A stretch of 64,000 bases of DNA from Stichopus chloronotus (taxonomy: Eukaryota; Echinodermata; Holothuroidea; Aspidochirotida; Stichopodidae): NCBI GenBank assembly GCA_021234535.1, contig CM037843.1:9050979-9114978 (forward strand), in the 5' to 3' direction. The position numbers and the translations under genes are program-made. Positions 11,276-23,646 of this stretch are shown piece by piece (positions within the stretch are counted from its first letter, which is position 1; every line of letters starts with the position of its first letter). Below the pieces are notes generated by a model, which saw only the letters and a list, made by a program, of their open reading frames with translations, searched no databases and had not been told where the DNA came from.

Positions 11276-14200
11276 TATCACTACTACCTATCCCCCTTTA
11301 AAGTGTAAAAGTACATCTGACCAGGAAGTTGCTAGCCTCTCCCTGATCTGACTAGTGAATTGTTGTCGATGGCGACTTCAAGCAATGCATTAAAACTTGG
11401 AAAATTCACAAATTTCTGTTTTGCAGTGGATTTGGGAAGGGGAGGTATTATATGACCCATAGTCCCAGTTGATTCAGTGAATAAAATAAATTCTACAGTC
11501 TAATTGACATGGTGATTACTTGCCAGTTTACATTTAGCAAGTGTATTATATTCATGGGTCATCATAGTCTGAACAAAGTTCTGTGGGTAGAATGAAAAAA
11601 TTGGCAACTTCAGTGACAAAATTATGGGAAAAAACTGCTTGAATGCTAGGTTTCTTTTTTCTAGTGGAAGTTACTATTTGGCATGATGAAACAGCTGGCT
11701 TCTTGTTCTCTATCTTGTGTTGCTTTAAAGTGAGTTTTGTATCACTGCCTGAAGCTGTAACAAGTCCACCAAGGGAACTAAACCACAAATACCTTTCTTT
11801 CATTGGCTTCTTTTTTGTTATGATGAAAATCCTTCTACCCCATCCCCCAGCCTTGAGGTTTAATAGCAAAGGTGAATCAAGAAAAGAAAGTTATATTATG
11901 TTATCTTTTAGGATTTCATTTAACTCCAGCAATTGCAAAATAATTTTATTTGTTGGGGATGGATGTCAAATGTCAGTTTCATCTCACCTATTGCCTCTGG
12001 GCTTTGTAAGCTAAGTGCCACGTCAAATGGGATACAGTATGTTACCATTATGTATCTACTGTGGGAATTTCTAAAAGTAGCTGGTCTAGGTTGTTTCTTT
12101 AAGGTTAACAATGTAGAATTGGTAATATTCCATACATTAGTATCATCAGTATTAAATTACTGAATCATTGTCATGTTTAAAATTCAGTCCAGTCACCCCC
12201 TCCCCCCCTCCCGGCCGTTTCTGAGAGGAATCTCTTATCTCCACCATTACTTTAGAGTTAGTGTTATTGAAAAATAATTGATAAATGTAAAAAAAAAAAA
12301 AAAACTGCAGGGGAAAAGAAGAGGATGAAGAATGGAATGAAAATGCAAATTATATTTTAAAAAAAAAATGCTTTAGTGGCTTGGTTTATGTAGTATAAAC
12401 CAGAAGAAAATTATATAGTTTGAACAGTTGACAGTTGTCATCTAACCTACATTTATTGCATTTTATTTATTTTGTTGAAAGTATCTTATGATAAGAAAAG
12501 GTGAATTTAAAGTGATGCCTTTGGTTTGGTACAGTTGTATCCCTGTTTGTTAGTACTTACTGGTGTGACTAAACCAAGATGCATTTTTTCATCTGCTTTG
12601 TTGGAATCTTTGAATATCATTGAAAACAAAGCAAACTCTCTAAATATGTAAAAGAATTGATGAAAACTGCCTCATATCAAATAATACACTTGGCAAGGGT
12701 CTTGAAAAAGTTACTGTATTGTTTAAGATCAAATGGAAACAGCATTAATTGATTTACATTATGTCATGTCATATGGTGTTAATTATCAGTCACGAGGACC
12801 GACACAATACAGATTATGTACATTCCAAAGTTTATTGTCGAATGAGGAGACACACACCTCAAGCGATGCTTTGTTAGGGACTGAGTAATTAGTTTATTAA
12901 TTGGCTATTTCCAATTGTGTGGTTTATGTTACAGTCGGCCTGTAATATTCTAAATCCATGTAGCATTGTTGGTTCATGGTGTTCTAACATTTAAGTATTT
13001 GCTAACCTGTACTATCAAAAGTTCTCTTCGTGACATTCATGTTATATGAATCCATATTTGAGAGCAACTGACTGGATACAGAAATTCATGAAGGGAGCTC
13101 TAAAAATGTCTCCTCGATTTGAACAAATGGGCATTTCTGGTTTGACAGCTGTTACACTTTGTTGCTGTTTGTGACAGAAAATTTAGCTGTTGATTACAAT
13201 TTTTTGGATGCTGCTGAAGTACATGTGCCAGTGTATGGATGTAACAATTGAGACTTGATGTCACATAATATTTGTGTATTGTTGAATTATTTAATTTTAT
13301 TTTGTTTTATTGGTCAGCTTCTGAAGTTGATCATTACAATGCAGAGCTATTAAATTGTTACTAACCAATGTTGTTATCTCCTGCATGATAGATGTTATCT
13401 CTCACCCAACTTGTGTAAAAATCCTTTTTCAACTATGACTTCGTTTCTCACCCGAAAATGTGGAACCTATCCATGCAACATATCAACATGCATGCTTGAC
13501 AAATAGGCTCTGCCTCAAAACCTAGTGGTCTGAAGAAGCCTGTTGCTACTAATGTGCCAAAAAATGCTGTTTGTTGGTCTAACTTGTGATTTATTTCTGA
13601 TGGCAATATTCAGCAAAGGTTCTCCAAACTAAAGGAAGGTAAAGAAAATACGATGTGAAACTAGAACTGCATTTGCCTACAAATACGCAGAATTGTAGTG
13701 CTAATAGGCTAAGTCCTTGTTGTTGGTAGAAAGCCAGTCTCTGTGGATCCACTCCTCATAGGAGTTAGCATTTTTTGGGTAAGGCAGTGCCGTTTCCTGT
13801 CGACCCCTTTCCCGATCCATTGTTTTTTCATATATCACGCTGGACGAAACAAAAATTCGATTGGATCTCTCTCATAATGTTGTAATGTTGCCGACGCTTA
13901 TCGTCACTATATACCGTATGTCGCACAAGCCTGTACTGCTCTGAGTTTTAAAGCGTACTCTAGTACTAGCTGTATATATGTCAAAACTGTCTATCTGTTT
14001 CACCACTGAAATAGAGCATGAGAGCAGTACATGATTCTGTAGAAGGACGTCATGTTATAACCACTAAAAAGCAGTGAAGCAGCACACGATTCTGTGACAT
14101 CATATTTAAACATAATGGCGCTGTATTGCACAAATAACTTGATTTAATTAAAGATAAGTAATGATTAACTTGAAGGACTCATTCTATACTGTACCTTTCT

Positions 14201-14888
14201 ATAGAAAGAGACAGAGTGTCTGTGGGATTTCTTTTTATGTCTGTTTAGTGATGCATGCAGTGTGCATCTCCTTCTTGCTGTCTTTCATATCTTCTCATAA
14301 ATCCAAGTCCTTCCAAACTTGACAGTTGCTATGATTTACCCAATGTGGTTGCTATGAGTGAAAGTGAATTAAGCTGCATGTTAAGTAACCGAGAAACAGT
14401 TCTGCCATTGGATTGCATCTGCACTTGTTGTGCTGATATAGCAGTCAAATGCAATTGTTTTGGGTAGTTACTGAGGCGCAAACTGATTACCTGTAGCCTC
14501 TTTTCATCCTGACCTTATGACTCAGAAATTCTTGAGAGTCAGCTGGCTGGCAGGGATCCTACAACTTGACATGCCAAAAAGCAAAGTTGAAAGAAAAAGA
14601 AGCAAGCCCTACAAGGGTATACTGTCTGAAGAAATAAGAGGGACTATCAGGTTAGGTAATTTAGATGTTTGAACTGAGAAGATAAGAGCTTACTGTATTT
14701 GCATTTTCTCAGCTATATGTATAACGTTTATTACTTTTAGCTCTGAATTTTACAACTTTGAAGTTAATAACATTTATGGTTGGTATCATACAACTTTTAC
14801 GGTTGGTAGATTTAGAGTTGTTATATCATTTGCTAGTTGTGATATATGTGAATGTATGTCTGACAAGGATGCATATTGCTACCTTGAA

Positions 14889-14952
14889 GGCCAATTGCTA
14901 CAGTGTAATTGCTTAACCTACATTGTAGGCCAATTGCTACAGTGTAATTGCT
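14889..14952 (+). repeat. Short tandem duplication, 39-bp period
   Basis: The 25-base phrase beginning 'ggccaattgctacagtgtaa' occurs at 14889-14913 and again at 14928-14952 without a difference. The spacing is 39 bases with diverged sequence between. It looks like a local duplication. Confidence 0.8.
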
Positions 14953-15149
14953 ACCAGTCACTGGCATGCTGTCATTGCAGGGTGTCTTTCATGTTCCTTT
15001 AGCATGGGAGTATTACCATGACTGTTCAGTTATAAATGGAAGTTTATAAAATGGTGGTAAATACGATACAGCTGTATTTGACTTCTTTCCTATTGTGCAG
15101 GACTGTTCTACTCCTGGACGTCTGTAGCAACTTTATAAAAGGAGGTTAG

Positions 15150-15326
15150 CCTGTTGAGCTTGCTCAAAAATACCTTTACACAGTTTTGGACACCTGGAAC
15201 AACCTCCCAGCAATCATTATTAGTGCACCTATTGTAGCAATATTTGAAAGAAGACTTTTTGAAAATTGGAAAAACGTTCTTGTACATTGCAACTATAAGG
15301 TAATCCTTAAAGGTTGTGTTGTATAA
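15150..15326 (+). pseudogene. LINE-like C-terminal remnant (reverse transcriptase tail)
   Basis: In frame from 15150 to a stop at 15324-15326 the translation includes TVLDTWNNLPAIII, SAPIVAIFERRLFENW. The pattern W-N-x-L-P, about a dozen residues, then F-x-R-R-L-x-x-x-W resembles the extreme C-terminal tail that follows the reverse transcriptase in many invertebrate LINE ORF2 proteins. A TAG at 15147-15149 closes the frame upstream and no catalytic reverse transcriptase motif lies nearby, so this is a short dead fragment. Its 3' part runs into the start of the TIR element at about 15309. The assignment rests on this one pattern and is tentative. Confidence 0.4.
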
Positions 15327-15954
15327 AAGGGAGTGAGAGTGTGAGAATGTTCAGGTTGACACCTCATTCTGTGGTTGTTGAGCAAAATACAAGGTCTTAA
15401 TTTATTTTTCATTATTGTTTATTACTTAATATTTCAATTTTGTTTTCAAACTATCTTTGAGCTTTCATTGCATCTGAGTTGGCTCAAAATAGAAGATCAT
15501 AACAGTGTGACCTGCATCTAGAAAAGATCTGGCTAATAACTCAACTTGTGCTGTTGCAAAGTCAAACCCTGAATGAAATTTCCATGGAATTCTGTTTTTG
15601 TATTATCTCTTGATTGCTTAATTACTGGATGTCACGTCGATAAGTGATACCAATATTTGTAAGGAAGAAAATGCATGCTTCCAAAACAAAACCTTGGGGC
15701 TTAAAAAATTCTCAGTCATCCTTGAAATAAAGGTTAAGTGAACACATGTTACAAAAGACAAATGATATGAGTCCCTCACTCTCTTGATGTTATAAATTTG
15801 TGGGTTCAGCCATTGTTTGTTCATGAAGCACATGTGGAACAGGAAGTAGCGTGTAAAATTGTCAATATTTGATGGAATTTATGGCTGTTTTTAACATGTT
15901 TAATGACTAACACTGCCAATATTCCAAATTGTCATTTTCATGTCACACAACCTC
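15309..15954 (+). mobile_element. ~0.6-kb TIR element (TCACACAACCTT family), second copy
   Basis: It begins with 'taaaggttgtgttgtataaa' and ends with 'tcatgtcacacaacct', giving terminal repeats of the form AAAGGTTGTGTGA / TCACACAACCTT. The interior shares 'gataagtgataccaatattt', 'aaatgcatgcttccaaaa', 'ccctcactctcttgatgtta' and 'atttatggctg' with the copies at 7.9, 20.8, 37.7 and 61.7 kb. It is non-coding. Its length and end type fit a MITE, possibly with TA target duplications. Confidence 0.65.
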
Positions 15955-16019
15955 CAGTGGCCCCACCATTGTTTTAGGTTTGGCAAGGCAAATGCAGGAC
16001 AGAAGGAACTGCTGGGGGG

Positions 16020-16545
16020 ATAAAAATTTCGCGCATAGCGCAAAATTAAGCGCGGAGCGCTGGCTTTGCAAGTGGACTTCAGGGGTCCTCTTAAGTCTCC
16101 TGGTAGGGTCAAGGGGCAACGAGCCACTTAGGATCCATGGGACGAAGCCTCCGGATGCCCTAAGGTTTTAGCATATCTCTGGGTGAAAAATTAAACCTCA
16201 GGGAAGGTATATTTTTATTCAAAGTGGGTCATTATACTCAAAGATTCCAAACAATTTTAAATATTTTTGGACATTCTTCTTCTCTAAGTTGACAAGATGA
16301 GAACTTAGGACTATCCCATGGGGTCCATGGGCAAGGCCCTGATGGGTATCCACCAGGTCAATGAGCCTTTAGCATATTTCTGGTGAAAAATTAAGTCTCA
16401 GGATAGTGTACTTCAAGAATGGAAACTTACGACCCCATGTGGTGTCCAGAGGCAAAGTCTGTTGGGGGTCCAGGGGGCAAAGTCCCCAGAATCTGTGAGG
16501 TTTTAGCATATCTCTGGGTGAAAAATTAAGTCTCCTGGACTTTCT
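16020..16545 (+). repeat. Dispersed repeat with three internal 'tttagcatatctctgggtga' blocks
   Basis: The phrase 'ttttagcatatctctgggtg' followed by 'aaaaattaa.tct' occurs near 16165-16200, 16368-16405 (diverged) and 16501-16540. Each is preceded by a GC-rich 'ggggtccatgggcaaggccc'-type segment. The left edge has palindromic GCGC-rich sequence ('gcgcatagcgc', 'gcgcggagcgc'). Irregular internal units separated by 130-200 bases and no frame point to a non-coding dispersed element. I cannot classify it. Confidence 0.6.
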
Positions 16546-18469
16546 TGGACAGAAAGATATGAATATAAACAGGTAATAGACATATATGTCTATTATATGT
16601 ATATATGCATTTGTCAGGTCACTTCAACTGACGGTAGGAGGGGAGGGGGGGCAACTGGAGGGAAAATGTCTGACTGGAGGGTCCTCCTCAACCCCTCCAT
16701 GGTTGCTTCACACTTCATTTGTGGCTGTTTCCCATCCCCTCCCCTTTGAAATCTGTAGAAAACACAACATAGGTAATTCATTCTACATAATATGCAGGAA
16801 GTGCAAGCATAGTCACATGTACATGCATGCAGTGAGTATAGTGGCATTGATGTATGATATCATGGTCTTGAAACCTCTGAAAAAAAAAACAAAAAAGTAT
16901 CAACCTTACATTGAATGCATACATCACATCAGTAAATCATACAGCATTTTATATCACTTTTAAGTGCACCTATCCCTACCAAAGCCCCAGCCATTCATGA
17001 ATGCACATTAGCTCTCATCACACGTCACATCAAGCTATCTTTCCGTGTTCATATCTTGACTGTGAATGTGATTGTATTTTGGTGTGTTGCTTGAGTTTGA
17101 GGTAGGACACAAGATGTGAGAAGTGAAACCGACGTGGGTGGGGTTAAGAAAGGCTTGATGCAAGATTTGTGGGGAAGTGTGGTATAAACCATAAGATCAA
17201 AGGAAAGATATGTAAGAGGCTAAATTAGGAGTTTCTGGAGGTGGTCCATAAAATGTAATTGAAGATCTAGCCAGTAAACAGCAGCAGTTTAGTGGTACAT
17301 TCTATGTTTTGACCTTCTCACAAAGTATCTACGATGTTGCAAGGTTCTGCCCACCACTCCATACAATGATCAATTGCTGTTTCCATCACCCTGCTACCCT
17401 CTTTAATATAGTTGATGGCCCCAGAGGGGTAGCAGCCTATGGTTTTCATGTATTGGTTCCACATCACTGGAATATGTTACTCTGTGTGGCTGGTAGTCCA
17501 AAGTATAGCTTATACTGAATATACCTCATACCCATTATCCACAGACCTTTTAGGTTTGAAGCTTTTGCTGAATTGGACCCATACATTTAAACCTGATCTT
17601 AGTCTGTTTCAGCTTGTAGATGGTTTACTTTCATAAATTTTTGAAACAGCCCCAGGCTCAGTTGTGCAAGAAATTTGTGTAACTTTGCTTTCCATTCTGT
17701 TCAGACAGAATTTTCTTCCCAAGAATTATTTCTTATTATTTGAGTCTCTGTATACAGCATTGCAAAATCTAGTCCACTGCATAAAGTGAACCTCGAGACA
17801 CGATAATAGCTGGTCATGTGTTTTCAGCATTAGTCACGTTAAAGTCATGCCTTAGGTACATTTCCTTTGTTCCATCCATAGACTTGTTGGATCAAGTTTC
17901 ATCATGAAAGTTCCTGGTTACAATGGACCATCCTTAACTCCTCCCAAGTCGTAATTTAGAACTTAAAATGTCAAAACTGTTGACTCACCTACCTGACCTT
18001 GTCTTGGGCATTTTACTGTATTTTCTGTAATACACAACCAGCATAGTCAGTCTGCTGAAATACTTTTTTTGTCAACCAGTGAAAAAAAAATTGCAGAACA
18101 ACAACAGAATCAGAAGTGCACAGCTTTGTGCTGCAATTCAGAACACCTGCACTGGCTGGGTTCCAACTTCTGAATTCTAACACTGGAAAAATCTAACTAT
18201 AACAGGCTGGTGAAAAATAGAATTCATGATAGCTTTCGGTAGAAAAGGTATACCCATTCATCAATGATACCACGCAAATAATAAATTTATCGACAACCAC
18301 CTTCAGGATGTTCCTTTTGTCTTTGTCTCTGTGGCACATAGTGATTGGATTACAAGACAATTCGAAGCTAGTGTTCCCATGATTCAGTGCAAGTAGTGTG
18401 TTAACTTTGAACAGTCCTTGCTTGCTATGAGCAGTGAGATTAAAAATTCACACATTCGTTTATTTTACT

Positions 18470-18560
18470 CCTTTACCTGTCTCAGCACAACTACTGCACT
18501 ATATGGTAACAATGCTGCTTATAATAACTGATGACCTTTGACACCACACGACTATTCTGG
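18470..18560 (-). repeat. Element E fragment
   Basis: Plus-strand 'ctcctttacctgtctcagca' and 'caactactgcactatatggt' align with the 9.57-kb copy of element E. On the minus strand it ends GAGACAG followed by GTAAAGGAG, a somewhat weaker donor-like sequence. Only the terminal part is recognisable. Confidence 0.5.
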
Positions 18561-19606
18561 TACAGCAGGTTCTCTTATGTCTGACTCTTGCAAGAGGTCA
18601 TGTACAAAAGTGTTAGAGCTGCAGTTGTCATGGAGTGACAGTGAGGGTTGTCACATATGCCAATGTGATGATGTCACGACACTTCTCTGCACTGACCAGT
18701 GATTATTATTTAAATCAATTCCACCCACATCTGGCATGAGAGTGGCTGCAACAACCAGACAGTCTCCAGACAGGCAGTGAAAGTCTCTGTGAAATGAGTG
18801 CACTGTCCCGATCTTGTCACTGTTTTGTTTCTGCAGTACAGAAGGGGTAACTATAAATCCAGCTGCAACTCTGAATTCGCTATTAGGTTCCTATTGTGTT
18901 TTGTTTTTCTTTGTCACTGCCATAGTATACACTAGGCAAATTGTGGTGAGGCTTTCCATGTTTGCTGTTCTACTTCAGTGGTAACTGTGCAAAGCAAAAC
19001 CCCAACTGGAACAAGAATTTCAAGCATTGTTGACTGAACTAAAGATGATATTCATTGTCCTGATTCATGGTTCACCACACTTTAGCAACCCCTTGAAATG
19101 TCTATTCATGAATTTTTTTGCCCTGCTTTCCTGTAGAAGCAAGTCATTTTGCAGTGGCTAAGTACTACTACATTTCTCCCCACTGACACAAAATATGTGC
19201 ACTTTGTCTACAGCTCAGGTCAGGGACTATATGACAGAGACATAGTGCCATTCTGTGACAGAGGTCACACACCAAGAAACATTTGATGTCCATCTAGATG
19301 AAGAAGAGCCGAAAGAAGAGCCAAAATTGCCCTGCGTGTGTCATGGCATACAGCAAGTTTTAATGTACGTGCTGTACGTACCTGTGTCGCATTCTTGGGG
19401 ATTACGTGACTGCACCATTTTTAAGTATGCATATTACCTCATTGCAGGGCTGACATTGAACGTGCAAACTGTTTATTTTGACAAGGTCTGGCATGGATCA
19501 ATATATTCTTGAATCTTTTTATTCATAGGGACTATATCATGCTAGAAAAATATGAAGTCTGGATCATGTAACTGAGATCAAGTACGTGACGAGGACTGAT
19601 GATCAG

Positions 19607-19609
19607 TGA
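19607..19609 (+). other. In-frame stop upstream of exon 1a ATG
   Basis: TGA lies five codons before the ATG at 19622 in the same frame, which fixes that ATG as the first usable start in this frame. The start context is favourable (A at -3, G at +4). A possible acceptor ('tctttttattcatag') ends at 19528, so a 5'UTR exon could begin at 19529. Confidence 0.7.
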
Positions 19610-19621
19610 CGGCATAGGATC

Positions 19622-19715
19622 ATGGAGGACGCTTCCGGCTCTGATGAAGTGAGGCCCTTGGAAGATGAGGATGATGGAGCCATCAATCTCTTTGATGATG
19701 ACTCTTTCCTGAAAG
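19622..19715 (+). CDS. PLEKHG-like RhoGEF, first coding exon 1a
   Basis: The exon encodes 31 residues plus one base: MEDASGSDEVRPLEDEDD, GAINLFDDDSFLK. It then runs into a consensus donor, AAAG followed by GTAAGG at 19716. It is strongly acidic, with no signal peptide or membrane segment. An in-frame stop at 19607-19609 and a good initiation context support the ATG at 19622. The exon ends one base into a codon; the large exon at 60347 begins with exactly the two bases needed (G plus AG gives Glu). The joined reading is ...SFLK-E-SSMDLAPS. What I see is an open frame, start context, donor and matching phase. That it is exon 1 of the downstream exchange-factor gene, 40.6 kb away, is inference. 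It could instead belong to a shorter transcript using an unseen acceptor. Confidence 0.7.
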
Positions 19716-19824
19716 GTAAGGCATGTATGGATGTTGCCGTAACATCGCACCGTTTTGAATTGTGATTCCTTGCCGAAGGTAGGCAAGGAATCTATGCGAT
19801 GGTGATGGCATATATATGTGTGTA

Positions 19825-19985
19825 TGTGATGCCCTGACTTGTATACACGGTATCTCAAGAAGGGAAAGTGCTTGAAATTCAAAGTTGGTGTGTAGGTAGT
19901 CCATTGTGAGTAGATGATCCCTATTCTTTGTCAGGTAGGGCAAAGGCCATCTGAGGTTACCAGAGTTGAAAGTCTGAAAACCTGC
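19825..19985 (+). repeat. Receptor-site family, single diverged unit
   Basis: The phrases 'tgtgtatgtgatgccctgac', 'ggtatctcaagaagggaaag', 'ttggtgtgtaggtagtccat' and a 'ggcaaaggccatctgaggtt' block follow the unit order of the arrays at 4.7 and 50.4 kb. The DR1-like site is decayed to GGCAAAGGCCA. The unit lies about 110 bases downstream of the exon 1a donor. Confidence 0.65.
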
Positions 19986-20789
19986 TTAGGAAGATGTATC
20001 AGCAACTAAGAGTTACTGGAACTTCAATGATTAGATTTACGATTTCAGGTTACACCACAGCCTTGGGTACCAAACTTGAGTCTACTGGCCAGTTGTATGA
20101 AAATGCAACAGGGCCATCAATGCCAGGACAAGTCGCACAACATTATGGACCATGGTGACCAAGTGATTTATATGTTTGAGATGACATCTGCAATGGAGAT
20201 ATCCACCCCTTTCTTGAAAACTATTCTATTGTGCTATTTGTGGTTTTACCCAAGAGTTCCTTTTTTTCCCTGTTGTTTATCTTTCCTGGTAGTGTGGTCA
20301 ATCTGGTGGTCTAATATTTATCTACCTTCTGTTGACATAGGCTCAGCTGCCTCCTGTTAAATATATGTGTTAGGGAAGGAGAATTAAGTCACAAAAGGTG
20401 TTTATGGATCTGAGGCCAGACAGTAAGTGCCAGTCAAACCAACAAGGATTTAATTTTTATTATTTCCCCCTTCTGCTATTCATCAATCTGCTCATAAACT
20501 GTGAGGGGCTTTGAATGTCAATAATAGCCCCATAAGAGGAAAACACTTAAAATCAGCTATTATTGTGGCCAGTCTGAGGTTTTGAAAGTTGCACCTCAAA
20601 TGAGTTTAGTCAAATTTGAATGATCAGGCTGTGTTTTTATTTCACTCAAGATTGTCTTTTTTTCAATATCCCAGTCAGTAGTGACTTAACAACCTTATTT
20701 TATCCATCACTGCCTTTGCTGTCCAGTTCTGATGGTATTCCAAGTAAGAGGCACTCCATGATGTGGTTAATATTTGTGCATGCTTTGTA

Positions 20790-21175
20790 AAGTGACCGAG
20801 TTCACTCCACTCTTAATTACTCAATTACCGGCTTTCACATTGGTAAGTGATATCAACATTTGTAAAGAAGATAATACATGCTTCCATAATGTAATCCTTG
20901 TGGGTCAGATGAAATTCTCAATTTTCCTTGAAATTTTCAGGTTGGTTAAGTAAACAAAAGATAACATAAGACATATCACATAAGGCCCTCTCTTGATGTT
21001 GTAAATTTGCATACTTAAGCAATGTTTGTTTGCGATGCAGGTGTACAGCAGCAATTTTCCTGTAAAATTGTGGATATTCAAGTGGTTCTGATGGAATTTG
21101 TAGCTATTTTCAACATTTTAACGAATAATATGTCAACCAATGTTCCAGAATGTCATTTTCGTGTCACACAACATT
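20790..21175 (+). mobile_element. TIR element (TCACACAACCTT family), 5'-truncated copy
   Basis: It shares 'ggtaagtgatatcaacattt', 'gataatacatgcttccataa', 'ccctctcttgatgttgtaaa', 'ttttcctgtaaaattgtgga' and 'gatggaatttgtagctattt' with the 15.3- and 37.7-kb copies, and ends with 'ttcgtgtcacacaacatt'. The left part is missing or too diverged to recognise. Confidence 0.65.
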
Positions 21176-22314
21176 TGAGAATCAACAATTCACTGTCTAG
21201 CTTTGTGAGGATACTGCTGTGTTTTCAGATTTTTAACAGAATTTTGGGAGGTGGGAGGGAGTTGGGGTTTGGACAGGTATTAAGTGTGTATGTGATCACA
21301 AAGTATTTTGGGAGAGGAGTTTCCCCTCACCTTCAGAAATTTTTTATAATTGAGATGCTAGCCTTTATGATGTGAGATGGTGCCTCTTAAGAGATGATTT
21401 ATTGTTCCATTTGAAATGGCAGTTGCCATATTGTCAACTGTGTTGGATTTCATTTATGGGAACGGTTGCTAACAGGGGGTAGTAGTTTTCACTTGGAGGG
21501 TTTTCCACAACATCCCCCCCATAACCTCTCCCACCCCATGGAGAACACTGAGCTGTTGTCTATCTTGGCAATATGTGACCATAGTAGCAGCAACGTGTAC
21601 ACCAAGCAGACTTTTCAATGCTTACCTGCAGTAGTTTGATGACATTTAGTGTGAAATAAATTACTTTCCAGGATCTCACCAAGTTATGTGGTATGCTGTG
21701 CTGTGTATCATGGCATACACACAACAATCAATTTGCTGGGATTTTCAAGAAATATTCCACTCTCAATCAAAAAGTTCAAAAGGGTTAATAGCCTGCCCTG
21801 CCAGGAGAATTTTAATCTCAGGGCAGTGCATGATCTGTTGAACCATACTGTTGATTCAGTTTAAAATCCCAAGATGGGCTGTCTTAGCATTCAGGAGGGC
21901 TGAATAAATGTAGTCTTGTCTGATGATACTAGGCACCTTCATGTATGAGCCAGTTGCTGTTAGCTCATCTGATATTCATTAAGGATATTTTTGAGTAGAT
22001 ATTTCTGTCGAGTAGCATGCACTCATATTGATTAAACTTCATCATTTCAGGTTCTACTGTGGGTATTTCTTATGTATCATTCATTCACCAAGGGTTAAAA
22101 TGAGGATCTATCGCAGTTTTGACATATCTTACGTAACTATTTGCACTTCTCAATATACAAGCAAACTGTATTCTCCTCAACATATTTGTGGTGAAAATTG
22201 ATCTAAAAATGGCAAATTCAGTCAGAACAATTTCTGGTAGAGATGTTTACCTGTACCTACAGACTTCAGTTAAATGTTGATGACCTTTGGCCAAACAATG
22301 TTCCTTGTTCAAAA

Positions 22315-22530
22315 GTATTGAGAGGAATAGAACACATGCTCATGAATATTATGTATGGATGTCAAAATAAGAAAAATTAAAAATTGACATTTTTTTTCTC
22401 TGTCTACATGTAGCACTTTCTGACTGAATTTGCCATTTGTAGATCTTTTTTTTTTGTACCACAAACCTGTCGAGGAGATATGTGTGTACCCAATTTGGAA
22501 GGAGAATGTGCCAAAAGTTACATGAGATGT
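22315..22530 (+). repeat. Dispersed repeat matching 11065-11270
   Basis: It shares 'agaacacatgctcatgaata', 'ttatgta.gga', 'agcactttctgactgaattt' and a T-rich tract after 'agatc' with the right half of the 10.8-kb composite repeat. It appears here without the left half, so the two halves can occur independently. Confidence 0.55.
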
Positions 22531-23646
22531 ATGCCACGACAAATCTCAGATGCAGAGAGCTAACATGATGAGCATTGTAAGCTTGTATGGTCAGATATCC
22601 CCTTAGTGTTTACATGGGAACAAGGCGTTACTTTGCAAATGAGATACTCCTATGGTTGAGTGATTTTACTTAGCAATGGGAAAGTGAAAGGGACCAAAGT
22701 CACAAGAGAGAAAATATTTATCTTTTAGACTCAAATTATATTGGACCATTGACAGTTCAACATTACACTGTACATGTTTGTTTCAGTCAGAATTAAAGGG
22801 CATCATTTGATCACTTTCAGAAAATGACAAACATTCCTCAAGGAGTATGTGCAACTATCTCAAGTACATTAACGTACGTGACCAATGTATGTTGAAATGA
22901 ACAAGTTTTTTTTAAAGAAAAACTTGGGCAAGAGTTGTACAAAGTGTTCAAAGCCTTTGCACAATAGTATGTGATTTAATGGCCTGATATTTCATCCCAT
23001 GCAAATACCAAAGGCTAGACTTACCATTCATGACTGTTGTTTGATTCCATTAGAGACCTTCATAATGCCATGTTACTCACAATGATCATAAATGTTTTAA
23101 GAATAGAATGTTCAGTCACATTAAAGTAAATCATGACATATGTCACAAATATTGCCAGAATTACACATGCAGATAAACACGTATTTTCCCAGTTACTTAC
23201 TATAGTAACTGTACTTGCAACTAAACTTGTTACTAGACCACAGGCAGTGATGTGTGTTATATTAATGTCTCAAAGGGACTATTAATTTGTCTCTTGTGGT
23301 TGTTGGGACATTTAAGCCATCCTTGTTTAATTGGCTCTTTGTCTCAACAAGACGGATGTCAAGCCTCCCTTGTAACCCTTCCTGAGCTTTTCTTTTCATC
23401 CACTGCCTTTTAAAGGAGTAGTCCTGTAGATTTTGAGATGCATAAAGCTGCAGAGTCAAGACTTAACAAGAAATTGCCCATTGCTTTTCCTGCTCCCCTC
23501 CCTTGTGCTCATAGGAATTATTGTACCACTTGCACCATATGCACCGATGGTCTTGGTCTTGCATAGGATTTCAACTCCTTACCAAAGCTCTGTCTAAAAA
23601 AAAGCTCTATGGTAAAAAAAAATCAGTGAAGATTTCTGATTAAATT

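Larger units (their letters stand above)
1..19528. other. Upstream flank with no recognisable gene
   Basis: I found no exon here with convincing splice sites plus a recognisable protein. The open frames are short, overlap on both strands and have no family motif. What can be identified is repetitive and is listed separately: a minisatellite near 2.9 kb, receptor-site arrays at 4.5-5.7 and 6.75-7.0 kb, a TTAA MITE at 6.4 kb, dispersed elements at 7.9, 8.7, 9.6, 10.8, 15.3, 16.0 and 18.5 kb, and a LINE-like tail at 15.2 kb. In the remaining stretches (for example 1-2330, 3050-4540, 12000-13700, 17000-18400) I see nothing beyond AT-rich unique-looking sequence and short A or T runs. Noncoding 5' exons of the downstream gene or exons of another gene could be hidden here. 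Confidence 0.6.

Noticed and set aside
19255..19512. Frame with an acidic stretch (HLDEEEPKEEPK) just upstream of exon 1a
   Set aside because: It starts with GTG, not ATG, has no flanking splice sites I trust, and later turns into low-quality sequence. It could be part of a 5'UTR.
23262..23459. Minus-strand 65-codon frame with protein-like composition
   Set aside because: No family motif, splice context or repeat partner could be recognised. It is too short to call on composition alone.
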